A stretch of DNA of 64,000 nucleotides from Hymenobacter cheonanensis (GTDB taxonomy: Bacteria; Bacteroidota; Bacteroidia; Cytophagales; Hymenobacteraceae): NCBI RefSeq assembly GCF_030581075.1, contig NZ_JAUQSW010000012.1:62001-126000 (forward strand), given 5' to 3'. The notes beneath the pieces were generated by a model, which saw only the letters and a program-made list of their open reading frames with translations, ran no database searches and was not told the origin of the DNA. Positions 1 through 8,631 of this stretch are shown piece by piece (position 1 is the stretch's first letter; every line of letters begins with the position of its first letter). The translations under genes and the position numbers were made by a program.

Positions 1-911
1 TTCTCCACCATGTACTGCTCCAGCCCGCTCACCATCTCGCGAATGATACCGAAGCCGAAGTGCATGGCGGCCGTGCACACCTGCACCGAGCTGGCTCCCA
101 GCAGGATATGCTCCACCGCATCGCGCCAGTTCTCGATGCCTCCAATGCCCGAGATGGGCAGGCGCACGTCGGGGTGCTGGGCGCAGTTTTTCACCATGTT
201 GAGGGCGATGGGCTTCACGGCCGGGCCGCAGTAGCCACCGTTAGTGCCCTGGCCATCCACTATCGGGTAGGGCGAAAACTGGTCTAAATCAACGCCAACA
301 ATACTTTGGATGGTGTTTATCAACGAAATAGCATCGGCCCCGGCGCGTCGCGCGGCCTGCGCTGGCTCGGTAATATCAGAGATATTGGGCGTGAGCTTCA
401 CGATAACGGGCTTTTGGGCCACCTCCATCACCCACTCCACTATCATTTGCAGGATTTTGGGCTCCTGCCCCACTGCCGAGCCCATGCCGCGCTCGCACAT
501 GCCGTGTGGGCAGCCGAAGTTCAGCTCGAAGCCATCGGCACCTGCGTCCTGGCTTTGGCGCACAATGTCGTGCCATTCCTGCCGGCTCTGCACCATGAGC
601 GAGGCAATAACGGCGTGGTCGGGAAAGCGCTTTTTGACCTCCGAGATTTCGCGCAGATTATCAGCCAGGGGCCGGTCCGAAATCAGCTCGATGTTGTTGA
701 AGCCCACCAGCCGCTTGTCGCGGTAATTGACGCCGCCGTAGCGGCTCGACACGTTGATGACGGGCACGCCGAGCGTTTTCCACACCGCGCCGCCCCAACC
801 TGCGTCGAAGGCTTTCATTACCTGGTAGCCCGAGTTGGTGGGCGGCGCCGAGGCTAGCCAGAAGGGGTTGGGCGACTTGATGCCGGCGAAGTTTATGGAG
901 AGGTCGGGCAT
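1..911 (-). CDS. preA: NAD-dependent dihydropyrimidine dehydrogenase, PreA subunit (partial, C-terminus beyond left edge)
   Basis: FMN-binding catalytic subunit that, with PreT, reduces uracil or thymine to the 5,6-dihydro form in the cytoplasm, the first step of reductive pyrimidine breakdown. Reading down from the ATG at 911, the protein begins MPDLSINFAGIKSPNPFWLA, the usual start of this dihydroorotate-dehydrogenase-like barrel. It contains the conserved stretch ELNFGCPHGMCERGMG, with the Cys-Pro-His region seen around the active site, and further on PISGIGGI of the phosphate-binding part. About 303 residues are in the window; the C-terminal 4Fe-4S domain expected of PreA lies outside. 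preT lies directly upstream on the same strand with a 134-bp gap filled by a palindromic repeat. The family call is firm; which pyrimidine is preferred cannot be seen. Confidence 0.93.
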   Translation of the reverse strand, partial: MPDLSINFAGIKSPNPFWLASAPPTNSGYQVMKAFDAGWGGAVWKTLGVPVINVSSRYGGVNYRDKRLVGFNNIELISDRPLADNLREISEVKKRFPDHAVIASLMVQSRQEWHDIVRQSQDAGADGFELNFGCPHGMCERGMGSAVGQEPKILQMIVEWVMEVAQKPVIVKLTPNISDITEPAQAARRAGADAISLINTIQSIVGVDLDQFSPYPIVDGQGTNGGYCGPAVKPIALNMVKNCAQHPDVRLPISGIGGIENWRDAVEHILLGASSVQVCTAAMHFGFGIIREMVSGLEQYMVE

Positions 912-932
912 ATTTTCTAGTTATAAAAGGCC

Positions 933-1024
933 GTCATGCTGAGCCTGCCGAAGCATCTTGCTCGCACCACTAAGGTTACTATCCCGACGTTGCGAGCAAG
1001 ATGCTTCGGCAGGCTCAGCATGAC
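933..1024. repeat. Palindromic repeat family A, copy 1 (perfect 34-bp arms)
   Basis: Arms 933-966 and 991-1024 are perfect reverse complements (starting gtcatgctgagcctgcc) around a 24-bp spacer. It fills the gap between preT and preA. Related copies are at 3754-3853 and 32338-32420. Transcribed, it would form a very stable hairpin inside the operon. It has no poly-T tail, so it looks more like a REP/MITE-type repeat than a terminator. Confidence 0.9.
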
Positions 1025-1045
1025 AAGCGCATTTCTTATCTCAAT

Positions 1046-2371
1046 TTATTCCTTGCTCAAAAAGGCGTGGATACCCCTAGCCGCCACCTTTGCTTCGGCG
1101 GCGGCGTTCACCACTTCAGCCCCTCCGTTGCGGGCATCGCCGGAGGTGAAGTACTGCGGGTTAGTGGTCTGACCCACGGCGTCGGCTACGATGCGGCCGC
1201 GGTTATCCAGCTCCAGACCCGGAATGTGGTGCAGAAAATGGGTTTGCTTGGCCTGGCCGGTGGCTTTAATAACCATGTCGCAGGGCTGCGTGAACTCGGT
1301 ACCGGGCACTTCCTGCACCCGGCCTTCGACCACGGTGGTGCGGATGAAGCGCACGCCGCTTACGTAGTCGTCGCCCACTATTTCAAGCGGGGCAACATTA
1401 AATAAACCCTTCACGCCCACGCCTTTGGCCAGGTCGTACTCAAACTCGTAGGCGCCCATCTCCGCTTTGCCGCGCCGGTAGGCCAGCAGCACCGTTTCGG
1501 CCCCGAGCCGCGCCGATTCGGAAGCGGCGTCCATGGCGGTGTTGCCGCCGCCCAGCACAATTACCGTGCGGCCAACCTGCATTTCGGCCTGGCGCTGGCG
1601 CAGCTCTTCAATAAATTCGACGGCACCCACGCAGTTGATTTTGTCTTCACCGGGCAAGCCTAGCCCGGTGGTTTTGCCCAGCCCGATACCCAGGAAAATG
1701 GCATCGTACTCGGCTTCGAGCTTCGCTAGGTCGGCGCGGCCGGCGATGGGCGCGTGGTAGCGCACCTCATAGCCAAACTGCCCTTGTAAATAGGCCATCT
1801 CGGCCAGGGCCTCCTCGTTGGTGATTTTGTAGGGCGCCACGCCGTACACCGTCAGGCCCGAGGGCTGGGCCTTGGCCTCAAAAACCGTGACTTCGTACCC
1901 TAGCGCCCGCAGCTCGCAGGCGGCCGAAATGCCGGCCGGGCCGGCGCCGATTACGGCTACGCGCTTGCCATTGGCCGGACCGGGGCTGAAGAGCTTTTTA
2001 TTCTCGGCAATGGCCTGGGTAGTGGCGTAGCTTTGCAAGCGGCCAATTTCTATCGGCTTCACCTTCTGCAAGTTGTACACGCAGGCCCCTTCGCAAAGTA
2101 CCTCCGTAGGGCACACTTTACCGCAGGCGTTGCCGAAGTAATTAGCCTCGTAAATAGTGCGGGCCGACCCCGTCACGTTGCCCGAGTTTATCTGCCGGAT
2201 AAACTGCGGAATATCGATGCCCGACGGGCACGCCTGAATGCACGGCGCATCGAAACAAAACAAGCAGCGCGAGCTTTCATACAGCGCCTCCGTGCGGTTC
2301 ATGTTGGGCTTGAGCTGCGCGAAGTTTTCGGCAAATTCCTGGGCGGTGGTGGGGGTAGAAAATTCGGCCAT
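1046..2371 (-). CDS. preT: NAD(P)-dependent dihydropyrimidine dehydrogenase, PreT subunit
   Basis: Electron-input subunit of dihydropyrimidine dehydrogenase: it takes electrons from NAD(P)H through FAD and Fe-S centres and passes them to PreA. The N-terminal part carries two cysteine clusters, CLFCFDAPCIQACPSG and CGKVCPTEVLCEGAC, as expected for two 4Fe-4S centres. An FAD-binding motif VIGAGPAGISAA follows near residue 145, and a second dinucleotide motif VIVLGGGNTAMDAA near residue 265. The frame stays open to 2494, but the extra 41 residues are translated palindromic repeat. The ATG at 2371 (MAEFSTPTTAQEF), giving 441 aa, is therefore preferred. It is the GltD-like half of the pair and is followed by preA. 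Confidence 0.93.
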   Translation of the reverse strand: MAEFSTPTTAQEFAENFAQLKPNMNRTEALYESSRCLFCFDAPCIQACPSGIDIPQFIRQINSGNVTGSARTIYEANYFGNACGKVCPTEVLCEGACVYNLQKVKPIEIGRLQSYATTQAIAENKKLFSPGPANGKRVAVIGAGPAGISAACELRALGYEVTVFEAKAQPSGLTVYGVAPYKITNEEALAEMAYLQGQFGYEVRYHAPIAGRADLAKLEAEYDAIFLGIGLGKTTGLGLPGEDKINCVGAVEFIEELRQRQAEMQVGRTVIVLGGGNTAMDAASESARLGAETVLLAYRRGKAEMGAYEFEYDLAKGVGVKGLFNVAPLEIVGDDYVSGVRFIRTTVVEGRVQEVPGTEFTQPCDMVIKATGQAKQTHFLHHIPGLELDNRGRIVADAVGQTTNPQYFTSGDARNGGAEVVNAAAEAKVAARGIHAFLSKE

Positions 2372-2398
2372 CTGGTTCGCTTTTAAATTCGAAATATT

Positions 2399-2489
2399 TG
2401 TCATTGCGAGCGCAGCGCGGCAATCGCACCCGCACGATGCTCGAACGCCCCCGTTCTGGTGCGATTGCCGCGCTACGCTCGCAATGACA
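2399..2489. repeat. Palindromic repeat family B, copy 1
   Basis: Arms 2399-2430 and 2458-2489 are 32-nt inverted repeats with one mismatch, each beginning tgtcattgcgagcg at the outer end. It sits just upstream of the preT start, in the gap to the small membrane protein gene. A second copy is at 6812-6910 and half a copy at 6736-6747. Confidence 0.9.
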
Positions 2490-2502
2490 GTCATTTTTTA
2501 AT

Positions 2503-2811
2503 TCACCTATAGATAAACGCAAGGGCCAGCAGTCCAAGAATCAGGATAAGGATACCTAATACCAGATTTGCGTAGCCTACATCCTTCTTTTCCCGGTCGC
2601 CGCTTTTAGCCGCAAGCGCCAAGCCGCGTTTGGTAAAAAATAGTCCTGCTAGCCCCGCCGGCAATAAGGCGAATAGCCACAGTCCACCTGGGAAGGGTGG
2701 CAGAAAGCTCAGGACTACTAGCCCCAATGGCGTAGCATAACAGTAAGTCGCCTTCTTATAATACCGTACTATTTCGGCGCGCAGGGCTGTGGCAGGACCT
2801 ATCGGTTTCAT
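2503..2811 (-). CDS. Small two-helix membrane protein, unknown function
   Basis: A 102-aa protein with two hydrophobic stretches, about residues 25-62 (with a Pro/Gly-rich turn, so possibly a hairpin) and 82-101, separated by a charged loop KSGDREKKDVGY. It lies inside the pyrimidine cluster on the same strand, 23 bp after the nitrilase gene start-side neighbour and 131 bp ahead of preT. I do not recognise a family, and there is no enzyme motif. The location allows a link to pyrimidine uptake or membrane association of the pathway, but this is only positional. The ATG at 2811 gives a normal length. Confidence 0.65.
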   Translation of the reverse strand: MKPIGPATALRAEIVRYYKKATYCYATPLGLVVLSFLPPFPGGLWLFALLPAGLAGLFFTKRGLALAAKSGDREKKDVGYANLVLGILILILGLLALAFIYR

Positions 2812-2834
2812 TTGCTAAGCAACGCTCGGCAACC

Positions 2835-3701
2835 CTACAGCTCCACCAATTTCGCATACGTCTCCGGGCGGCGGTCGCGGAAGAACTGCCAGGTGGCGCG
2901 CACCTCGTCAATCATATCGAGGTCGAACTCCGCGATGAGCAGCTCGTCTTTGTACTCGTCGGCCTGGGCGATAATCTGGCCGCGCGGGTCCACGAAATAG
3001 GACGTGCCGTAGAAGCGGCCCAGGTTCCAAGGCTTCTCCTCGCCTACCCTATTGATGCAGCCCATGAAATAGCCGTTGGCGGCCGCGTGGGCGGGCTGCT
3101 CCAGCTTCCAGAGGTATTGCGAGAGGCCGGCCACCGTGGCCGAGGGGTTGTACACGATTTCGGCGCCGTTGAGGCCTAGCACGCGCGCGCCGTCGGGGAA
3201 GTGGCGGTCGTAGCAGATGTAGACGCCCACTTTGGCGTACATGGTCTGGAATACCGGGTAGCCCAGGTTGCCGGGCTTGAAGAAGAACTTCTCCCAAAAG
3301 CCGTTGGTGTGCGGAATGTGGTTTTTGCGATACTTGCCCAGGTAGGTGCCGTCGGCGTCAATCACGGCGGCGGTGTTGTAGAGGAAGCCCGCGGCTTCGC
3401 GCTCGTACACCGGCACAATCATCACCATTTTATACTTCCTGGCATACTCGGCCATGCGCTCGGTGGTGGGGCCGGGCACCGATTCGGCCGAGGCGTACCA
3501 CGACTGGTTTTGGCCGGGACAGAAATACGGGGTATTGAAAATCTCCTGCAAGCAGAGAATCTGCACGCCCTGGCGGCCGGCCTCCTCAATCAGCGGAATG
3601 TGCTTCTGCACCATCGCTTCCTTGATTTCTTCGATGGAGCCTTCGCCCTCGGTCATCGGCAGGCTCATCTGAATGAGGCCGGATTTAATAATGCGTGCCA
3701 T
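2835..3701 (-). CDS. Nitrilase-superfamily amidohydrolase, probable beta-ureidopropionase
   Basis: Carbon-nitrogen hydrolase that would convert N-carbamoyl-beta-alanine (or its methyl homologue) to the beta-amino acid, CO2 and ammonia, step three of pyrimidine degradation. The nitrilase catalytic triad is visible: Glu53 in LQEIF, Lys126 in KYRKNHIP and Cys163 in VYICYDRHFP. The 288-aa length covers a complete alpha-beta-beta-alpha domain. The PHTNGFWEKFFFKPGN stretch resembles beta-ureidopropionases and N-carbamoylputrescine amidases, so sequence alone does not fix the substrate. Placement between dihydropyrimidinase and preT makes the ureidopropionase role likely. It starts at ATG 3701. Confidence 0.88.
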   Translation of the reverse strand: MARIIKSGLIQMSLPMTEGEGSIEEIKEAMVQKHIPLIEEAGRQGVQILCLQEIFNTPYFCPGQNQSWYASAESVPGPTTERMAEYARKYKMVMIVPVYEREAAGFLYNTAAVIDADGTYLGKYRKNHIPHTNGFWEKFFFKPGNLGYPVFQTMYAKVGVYICYDRHFPDGARVLGLNGAEIVYNPSATVAGLSQYLWKLEQPAHAAANGYFMGCINRVGEEKPWNLGRFYGTSYFVDPRGQIIAQADEYKDELLIAEFDLDMIDEVRATWQFFRDRRPETYAKLVEL

Positions 3702-3753
3702 GTGCTGGGTTGGGTTGGTGATGCGGTGATTGACTTATCGATAGTAGTGAAAA

Positions 3754-3853
3754 AGAACGTCATGCTGAGCCTGCGAAGCATCTCGTCCGAATCGTTGAAT
3801 TGCCAGCCTAGCGGTGCGAGCGAGATGCTTCACTGCGTTCAGCATGACGTTCT
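3754..3853. repeat. Palindromic repeat family A, copy 2 (imperfect)
   Basis: The outer arms agaacgtcatgctga (3754 onward) and their reverse complement ending at 3853 match well. The inner arms have diverged but keep the gaagcatctcg core. It fills the gap between the dihydropyrimidinase stop and the nitrilase start region. Confidence 0.85.
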
Positions 3854-3872
3854 TAGTAGAGAAGACCTTGCG

Positions 3873-5249
3873 TTAAAATGCCGTTTTGCCGCGCTTGATA
3901 AACTGCCCGTAGCCCGGCGACACCCTAGCCGCGCCCGCGTCGATGGCCACCTGGCCGCGCAGCAGCACCGTTTCGATTTTGCCGGTCAGCTCCCAGCCTT
4001 CGTAGCCCGAGTAGTCCACGTTCATGTGGTGCGTGGCGGCCGAAATCGTGTGCTTTTTCTCGGGGTCGATAACCACCAAATCAGCATCGGCACCGATGCT
4101 GATAGTGCCTTTGCGCGGAAACATACCGAAAATTTTGGCGGCGTTGGTCGAGGTCACTTCCACGAATTTTTGCGGCGTGATTTTGCCCTTGCCCACGCCT
4201 TCCGAGAAGAGCAGCTCCATGCGGTGCTCAATGGCGGGGTGGCCGTTCGGAATTTTTGAGAAGTCGTCTTTGCCCAGCAACTTCTGCTCCCACATGAAGG
4301 GGCAGTGGTCGGTGCCCACCACATTCACCAGGCCTTGGCTGATGCCGGCCCACAGCGTGGCCTGGTCTTTTTTCTGGCGCAACGGCGGCGACATCACCCA
4401 CTTGGCGCCTTCGGCCTCATTCTCGTACAGCGAGGCATCGAGCAGCAGGTACTGGATGCAGGTTTCGACGAGCATGCGCTGGTTGCGCTCGGTGGCGCGG
4501 CGCACCTGGTTGAGGGCGCCTTCGCAGGTGAGGTGCACGATGTAGGCGTTCACGCCCGTGTAGTTGGCAATGTCGGCGAAGCGACCCGAGGCTTCGGTTT
4601 CGGTTACTTCGGGCTGCGAGAGGTAGTGGTAGAGCGGCGAGAGCTTGCCCTGCTCGCGGTGCTGGGCAATGAGCGTATCAATCATGTCGCCGTTGGTGGC
4701 GTGGGCAGTCACGAGGCCGCCGTGCTTTTTCACTTCCTGCATCAGGCCCACCATCTGCGCATCGTCAATCATGAGCGCGCCCTTGTAGGCCATGAAGGTT
4801 TTGAAGGACGTGATGCCCTCAGCAATCATCTCCGCAATTTCTTCCTTGGTATTGGGGTTGAAATCGGTGACGGCCATGTGGAAGGAGTAGTCGCCCACGG
4901 CCGTGCCGCTAGCCCGCCCGCTCCACTCCTCAAAGGCAGCTCGCAGCGAGCTGCCTTGCTTTTGCAGAATGAAATCGATGACCGTAGTGGTGCCGCCGTG
5001 CAGCGCGGCGCGGGTGCCGGTTTCGTAGGTGTCGCTGCTGAACGTGCCCATAAACGGCATCGACAAATGCACGTGCGGGTCGATGCCGCCGGGCACCACC
5101 AGCTTGCCGGCGCAGTCGATAACCTCCACGCCCTCAGGCGCGGGCAGGCCTCGACCGATGGCGGCGATGGTTTCGCCCTCCGTCAGAATATCGCAAATAC
5201 TGTCTGAGTCGGCCGTGATAACGCGGCCGTTTTTTAGCAGAATCGACAT
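3873..5249 (-). CDS. hydA: Dihydropyrimidinase
   Basis: Zinc amidohydrolase that opens the ring of dihydrouracil or dihydrothymine to the N-carbamoyl-beta-amino acid. The 458-aa protein shows the full metal site of the cyclic amidohydrolase family. His59 and His61 are in GGIDPHVHLSMP, Lys150 in the ITSFKTFMAYKG region (the lysine that becomes carbamylated), His182 in VTAHATNGD, His238 in AYIVHLTCEG and Asp313 in VVGTDHCPF. The N-terminal MSILLKNGRVITADS and C-terminal strands form the small beta domain usual for D-hydantoinases and dihydropyrimidinases. With preTA and the nitrilase next door, dihydropyrimidinase is favoured over a hydantoinase of other specificity. Confidence 0.94.
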   Translation of the reverse strand: MSILLKNGRVITADSDSICDILTEGETIAAIGRGLPAPEGVEVIDCAGKLVVPGGIDPHVHLSMPFMGTFSSDTYETGTRAALHGGTTTVIDFILQKQGSSLRAAFEEWSGRASGTAVGDYSFHMAVTDFNPNTKEEIAEMIAEGITSFKTFMAYKGALMIDDAQMVGLMQEVKKHGGLVTAHATNGDMIDTLIAQHREQGKLSPLYHYLSQPEVTETEASGRFADIANYTGVNAYIVHLTCEGALNQVRRATERNQRMLVETCIQYLLLDASLYENEAEGAKWVMSPPLRQKKDQATLWAGISQGLVNVVGTDHCPFMWEQKLLGKDDFSKIPNGHPAIEHRMELLFSEGVGKGKITPQKFVEVTSTNAAKIFGMFPRKGTISIGADADLVVIDPEKKHTISAATHHMNVDYSGYEGWELTGKIETVLLRGQVAIDAGAARVSPGYGQFIKRGKTAF

Positions 5250-5264
5250 GAGAATTTAGTTATT

Positions 5265-5341
5265 GTAGCGTGGACTCTGCGAGTCCGCGCATTACCTGCC
5301 TGGCAATCTCACCACGCGCGGACTCACAGAGTCCACGCTAC
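5265..5341. repeat. Palindromic repeat family C
   Basis: Arms 5265-5290 and 5316-5341 are 26-nt inverted repeats with one mismatch, outer end gtagcgtggactctg. It occupies nearly the whole gap between the aminotransferase stop (5345) and the dihydropyrimidinase start (5249). Its sequence is unrelated to families A and B. Confidence 0.88.
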
Positions 5342-5344
5342 CTA

Positions 5345-6697
5345 CTAGTGCGTGTGCGCGTCCGCGATTTTCAGCGCCTCCGAGATGATGGCTAGCCCTT
5401 CGTCCAACTCCGCCTTATTGATATTGAGCGGCGGGGCAATGAAGATGTAATTCCAACGCACGAAGGTGTACATGCCCAACTCCTTAATCTTAGCGGCCAC
5501 CTCGTTCATGATAACCATTTGGTCTGGGGCCGCATTCCAAGGGGCCATGGGTTCCTTGGTTTCGCGGTTTTTCACCAGTTCCAGGCAGCCGAAGAGGCCG
5601 GTGTTGCGCCAGTCGCCGATGCTGGGATGCTGCTGTATTAACTCGGCTACGCGCTCGTCGAGGTAGTGGCCCATCTCCACGGTATTTTCGAGCAGGTGGT
5701 CTTCCTCGTAAATGTCGAGTACGGCCACGGCGGCGGCGCAGCTCACGGGGTGGGCCGAATAGGTGAGGCCTAATGGCAAGGGCTTGTTATCAAATGACTT
5801 GGCAATGGCCTCATCAACCATCACGGCGCCTAGCGGCACGTAGCCGGCCGTGATGCCCTTGGCCATGCACATAATATCGACCTTCACGCCGTGGTGGTCG
5901 GAGCCGAACCACTTGCCGGTGCGGCCAAAGCCCGACATTACCTCGTCGGCTACCAGCAGGATACCGTACTTGTCGCAGATTTCGCGCACCCGCGTCCAGT
6001 AGCCGGACGGATACTTGATGCAGCCCGAAGTACCCGACTCGCCTTCCAGGAAAATGGCCGCCACGCTGCCGGGGTTTTCGTAGCCGATGATGCGCTCCAG
6101 GGCATCGGCGGCGCGCTCGGCGCACTGCTCGGGCGTGGTGCTAAACCACGGGCAGCGGTAGAAATAGGGATTTTCGACGTGCACCGTGCCGGGCATGGCC
6201 TGGCTATCGACGGCAAACTTGCGCGGGTCGCCGCCCACGCTCATGGCGCCGTAGCTAGCCCCGTGAAACGACTGGTAGAGCGATACAATCTTGTGCCGGC
6301 CGGTGTAGATGCGCGCCAGCTTAATGGCGTTTTCGATGGCCTCGGCCCCGCCCAGCGTGAAAAACGCCTTGGTGAGGTTGGCCGGCGTTATCTCGGCCAG
6401 CTTGCGGCCGAGGTCGCCCCGGGCCTTGGTTATCATGCCGGGGTAGACGTAGCTCAGCTCGCGCATCTGGGCGGCCACGGCCTCGGTCACGCGCTGGTCG
6501 CCGTGGCCGATGTTCACGTTCATGAGCTGCGACGAGAAGTCGAGGTAGCGCTTGCCGTCGCGGTCGTAGAGGTACACGCCCGCCGCCCGCTCGGCGCTGA
6601 TGGGGTTCAGGCCCGCCTGCTTCGACCACGAAAACAGCGTATGGTCGAGGTTGTCGTGCAGGATTTGCTGCTGGTCGGTGTCGAGGGTTGGGTGCAT
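5345..6697 (-). CDS. Class III PLP aminotransferase, probable beta-alanine:pyruvate (or 2-oxoglutarate) transaminase
   Basis: Fold-type I PLP enzyme of the omega-aminotransferase group. Visible features are the SFHGASYGAMS loop, the DEVMSGFGRTGKWF motif whose Asp (about residue 251) contacts the PLP ring nitrogen, and Lys280 in MCMAKGITAGYVPLGA as the PLP-binding lysine. At 450 aa it is full length. Its place in the cluster, between mmsA and dihydropyrimidinase, predicts that it moves the amino group from beta-alanine or beta-aminoisobutyrate to an oxo acid, giving malonate or methylmalonate semialdehyde for MmsA. The amino acceptor is not predictable from sequence. ATG at 6697 (MHPTLDTDQQQ). 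Confidence 0.88.
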   Translation of the reverse strand: MHPTLDTDQQQILHDNLDHTLFSWSKQAGLNPISAERAAGVYLYDRDGKRYLDFSSQLMNVNIGHGDQRVTEAVAAQMRELSYVYPGMITKARGDLGRKLAEITPANLTKAFFTLGGAEAIENAIKLARIYTGRHKIVSLYQSFHGASYGAMSVGGDPRKFAVDSQAMPGTVHVENPYFYRCPWFSTTPEQCAERAADALERIIGYENPGSVAAIFLEGESGTSGCIKYPSGYWTRVREICDKYGILLVADEVMSGFGRTGKWFGSDHHGVKVDIMCMAKGITAGYVPLGAVMVDEAIAKSFDNKPLPLGLTYSAHPVSCAAAVAVLDIYEEDHLLENTVEMGHYLDERVAELIQQHPSIGDWRNTGLFGCLELVKNRETKEPMAPWNAAPDQMVIMNEVAAKIKELGMYTFVRWNYIFIAPPLNINKAELDEGLAIISEALKIADAHTH

Positions 6698-6735
6698 GGC
6701 TAGTGGTACTTACTACTTGATTCTCAAAAGACGTC

Positions 6736-6747
6736 TGTCATTGCGAG
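6736..6747. repeat. Half copy of palindromic repeat family B
   Basis: tgtcattgcgag, identical to the outer arm end of family B, with no matching second arm nearby. It is probably a remnant beside the complete copy at 6812-6910. Confidence 0.5.
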
Positions 6748-6811
6748 TCCAACATTCTGCGCATCCAGCAGAGATGGAGTTCGGTAAACTTTCCTTGTCA
6801 TTAGCACCGAT

Positions 6812-6910
6812 TGTCATTGCGAGCCTGCGAAGCAATCGCACCCGAACGAGTTGTTCGGGTGTCGTTCTGGGGCGATTGCCGCGCTCCACTTCGTTACGCT
6901 CGCAATGACA
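6812..6910. repeat. Palindromic repeat family B, copy 2
   Basis: Outer arms tgtcattgcgagc on both ends in inverted orientation, with the internal gcaatcgc core also inverted. The arms differ by small insertions. It lies in the 252-bp gap between mmsA and the aminotransferase. Confidence 0.85.
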
Positions 6911-6949
6911 GCCGATTTTTAAGGAAAAACCTTAGCGGGCGCCTCCCCC

Positions 6950-8422
6950 TTAGCTCATCCAGTTCACCCGCGACTCGGGGTTCCACTTGGTGGTGGTTTT
7001 CTTGAGCTGGGTCCAGAACTCGATGGAGCTTTTGCCGGTGATGTCGCAGGCGCCGAATTTCGACTCGTTCCAGCCGCCGAACGAGAAAGGCTCGCGGGGC
7101 ACGGGCACGCCGATGTTCACGCCTATCATGCCGGCGTTGGCGTGGTCCATCACATAGCGGGCGCTGGCGCCGCTGCTGGTGAAAACGGCGGCGGCATTGC
7201 CATAGGGGTTGGCATTTTCGATGGCCAGGGCCTCATCGAGCGTGTTGGTGCGCATGATGGCGAGCACCGGGCCGAAGACTTCTTCCTGGGCAATGCGCAT
7301 GTCGGGCGTCACGTAGTCGATGACGGTGGCGCCCACGTAGTAGCCGTTTTCGTGGCCGGGCACCACGGCGTGGCGGCCATCGAGCAGCACCTTGGCACCG
7401 GCGGCTTCGGCTTCGGCAATATGCTGCTCAATGCGCTCCTTAGCCTCTTTGCTGATAACGGAGCCCAGGTTTTGGCCGGCCACAATTTTCCTGGCTTCTT
7501 CCACGATTTTGGCCACAATGCCATCGACGGCGCCCACGCCCACCATCGTAGAGCCGGCCATGCAGCGCTGGCCCGCGCAGCCCGACATACTGGCCGCCAC
7601 GTTGGAGGCCGTCATATCGGGGTGCGCATCGGGCAGCACCATGAGGTGGTTTTTGGCGCCGCCCAGCGCTACGCAACGCTTGAGGTTAGAAGTAGCGCGG
7701 ATGTACACGGTTTTGGCGATGGGCGTCGAGCCCACGAACGACACGGCCGCGATATCGGGGTGGTCGCAGATGGCCTCGACGATGGTTTTGTCGCCATTCA
7801 CCACGTTGAGCACGCCGTCGGGCAGGCCGGCTTCCTTAAGCAGCTCAGCGATTTTGACGGCGCTCAGCGGTACTTTCTCCGAGGGCTTCAGAATCATGCA
7901 GTTGCCGAGCACCAGGGCGTTCGGGATAGTCCAGTGCGGCACCATGTTGGGGAAGTTAAACGGGGCGATGCTGGCCACCACCCCTAGCGGCTTGCGCTCG
8001 GCGCGGGCCTCCACGCCCTTGCTCACTTCCAGAAACTCGCCCTGCACCAGCTGCGGCAGCGAGCAGGCAAACTCAGTTAGCTCGACCGCCTTTTCGACCT
8101 CGGCGCGGGCTTCGTCGAGGGTCTTGCCGTTTTCCTCGCGCACCAGGTCGGCCAGGGCCTTCATGTCGCGCTCCAGCAGGGTTTTGTAGCGGTAGAAAAT
8201 CTGCACCCGCTCCTTAATCGGGGTGGCCGACCAGGCCGGGAACGCGGCCTGCGCGGCTTTCACGGCCGCATCCAAATCGGCGGCGCTGCTCAGGGGCAGG
8301 GCTGAAATTACCGCGCCGCTCAAGGGGCTGAATACATCGAGCAAAGCGGCCGCCGGGGTGTCGATGGGCTGGCCGGCTACGTAGTTGCGGATGGCGGGGT
8401 ACTTCAGCGCTTGCGTCTCCAT
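6950..8422 (-). CDS. mmsA: CoA-acylating methylmalonate-semialdehyde dehydrogenase
   Basis: Oxidises malonate or methylmalonate semialdehyde with NAD+ and CoA to acetyl- or propionyl-CoA. The 490-aa aldehyde-dehydrogenase fold shows IAPFNFPNMVP near residue 152, NAD-site residues in ILKPSEKVPLS, FVGSTPIAK near 229 and the active-site Cys287 in MSGCAGQRCMAGS. The GQRCMA context and the general sequence are typical of the MmsA/IolA subgroup rather than ordinary aldehyde dehydrogenases. It is the first gene of the pyrimidine cluster as transcribed, and it supplies the last step, so the pathway ends in central carbon metabolism. ATG at 8422. Confidence 0.93.
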   Translation of the reverse strand: METQALKYPAIRNYVAGQPIDTPAAALLDVFSPLSGAVISALPLSSAADLDAAVKAAQAAFPAWSATPIKERVQIFYRYKTLLERDMKALADLVREENGKTLDEARAEVEKAVELTEFACSLPQLVQGEFLEVSKGVEARAERKPLGVVASIAPFNFPNMVPHWTIPNALVLGNCMILKPSEKVPLSAVKIAELLKEAGLPDGVLNVVNGDKTIVEAICDHPDIAAVSFVGSTPIAKTVYIRATSNLKRCVALGGAKNHLMVLPDAHPDMTASNVAASMSGCAGQRCMAGSTMVGVGAVDGIVAKIVEEARKIVAGQNLGSVISKEAKERIEQHIAEAEAAGAKVLLDGRHAVVPGHENGYYVGATVIDYVTPDMRIAQEEVFGPVLAIMRTNTLDEALAIENANPYGNAAAVFTSSGASARYVMDHANAGMIGVNIGVPVPREPFSFGGWNESKFGACDITGKSSIEFWTQLKKTTTKWNPESRVNWMS

Positions 8423-8518
8423 GAATTACTGAAAGGTTTAGGGGGCGCAAGCTAGGGGTTTTTCTGGAATACCACGCATGACAGCAGCTAAATAATTTTG
8501 GCTTTTTTTGCAGATATT

Positions 8519-8563
8519 CAAAAAATAAGCCACCGCCCCTGAGAAATCCTCAGTTGCGGCGGC
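8519..8563 (-). terminator. Intrinsic terminator after the GH16 gene
   Basis: Hairpin with GC-rich arms at 8529-8563 (gccaccgcc against ggcggc, plus ctgag/ctcag inside). Read on the minus strand, a T-rich run complementary to 8519-8528 follows. It lies about 70 bp downstream of the GH16 stop codon. Confidence 0.65.
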
Positions 8564-8631
8564 CTATGCACGGGTAGCCTGCCTTGGGTAGCGTGGGCCT
8601 TTTAGTGGCAGTTAGCTGGGCTAGCCACGCG

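Noticed and set aside
933..6910. Repeats as a CRISPR array
   Set aside because: The copies are palindromes of different families at irregular spacing with genes between them, and no cas genes are present.
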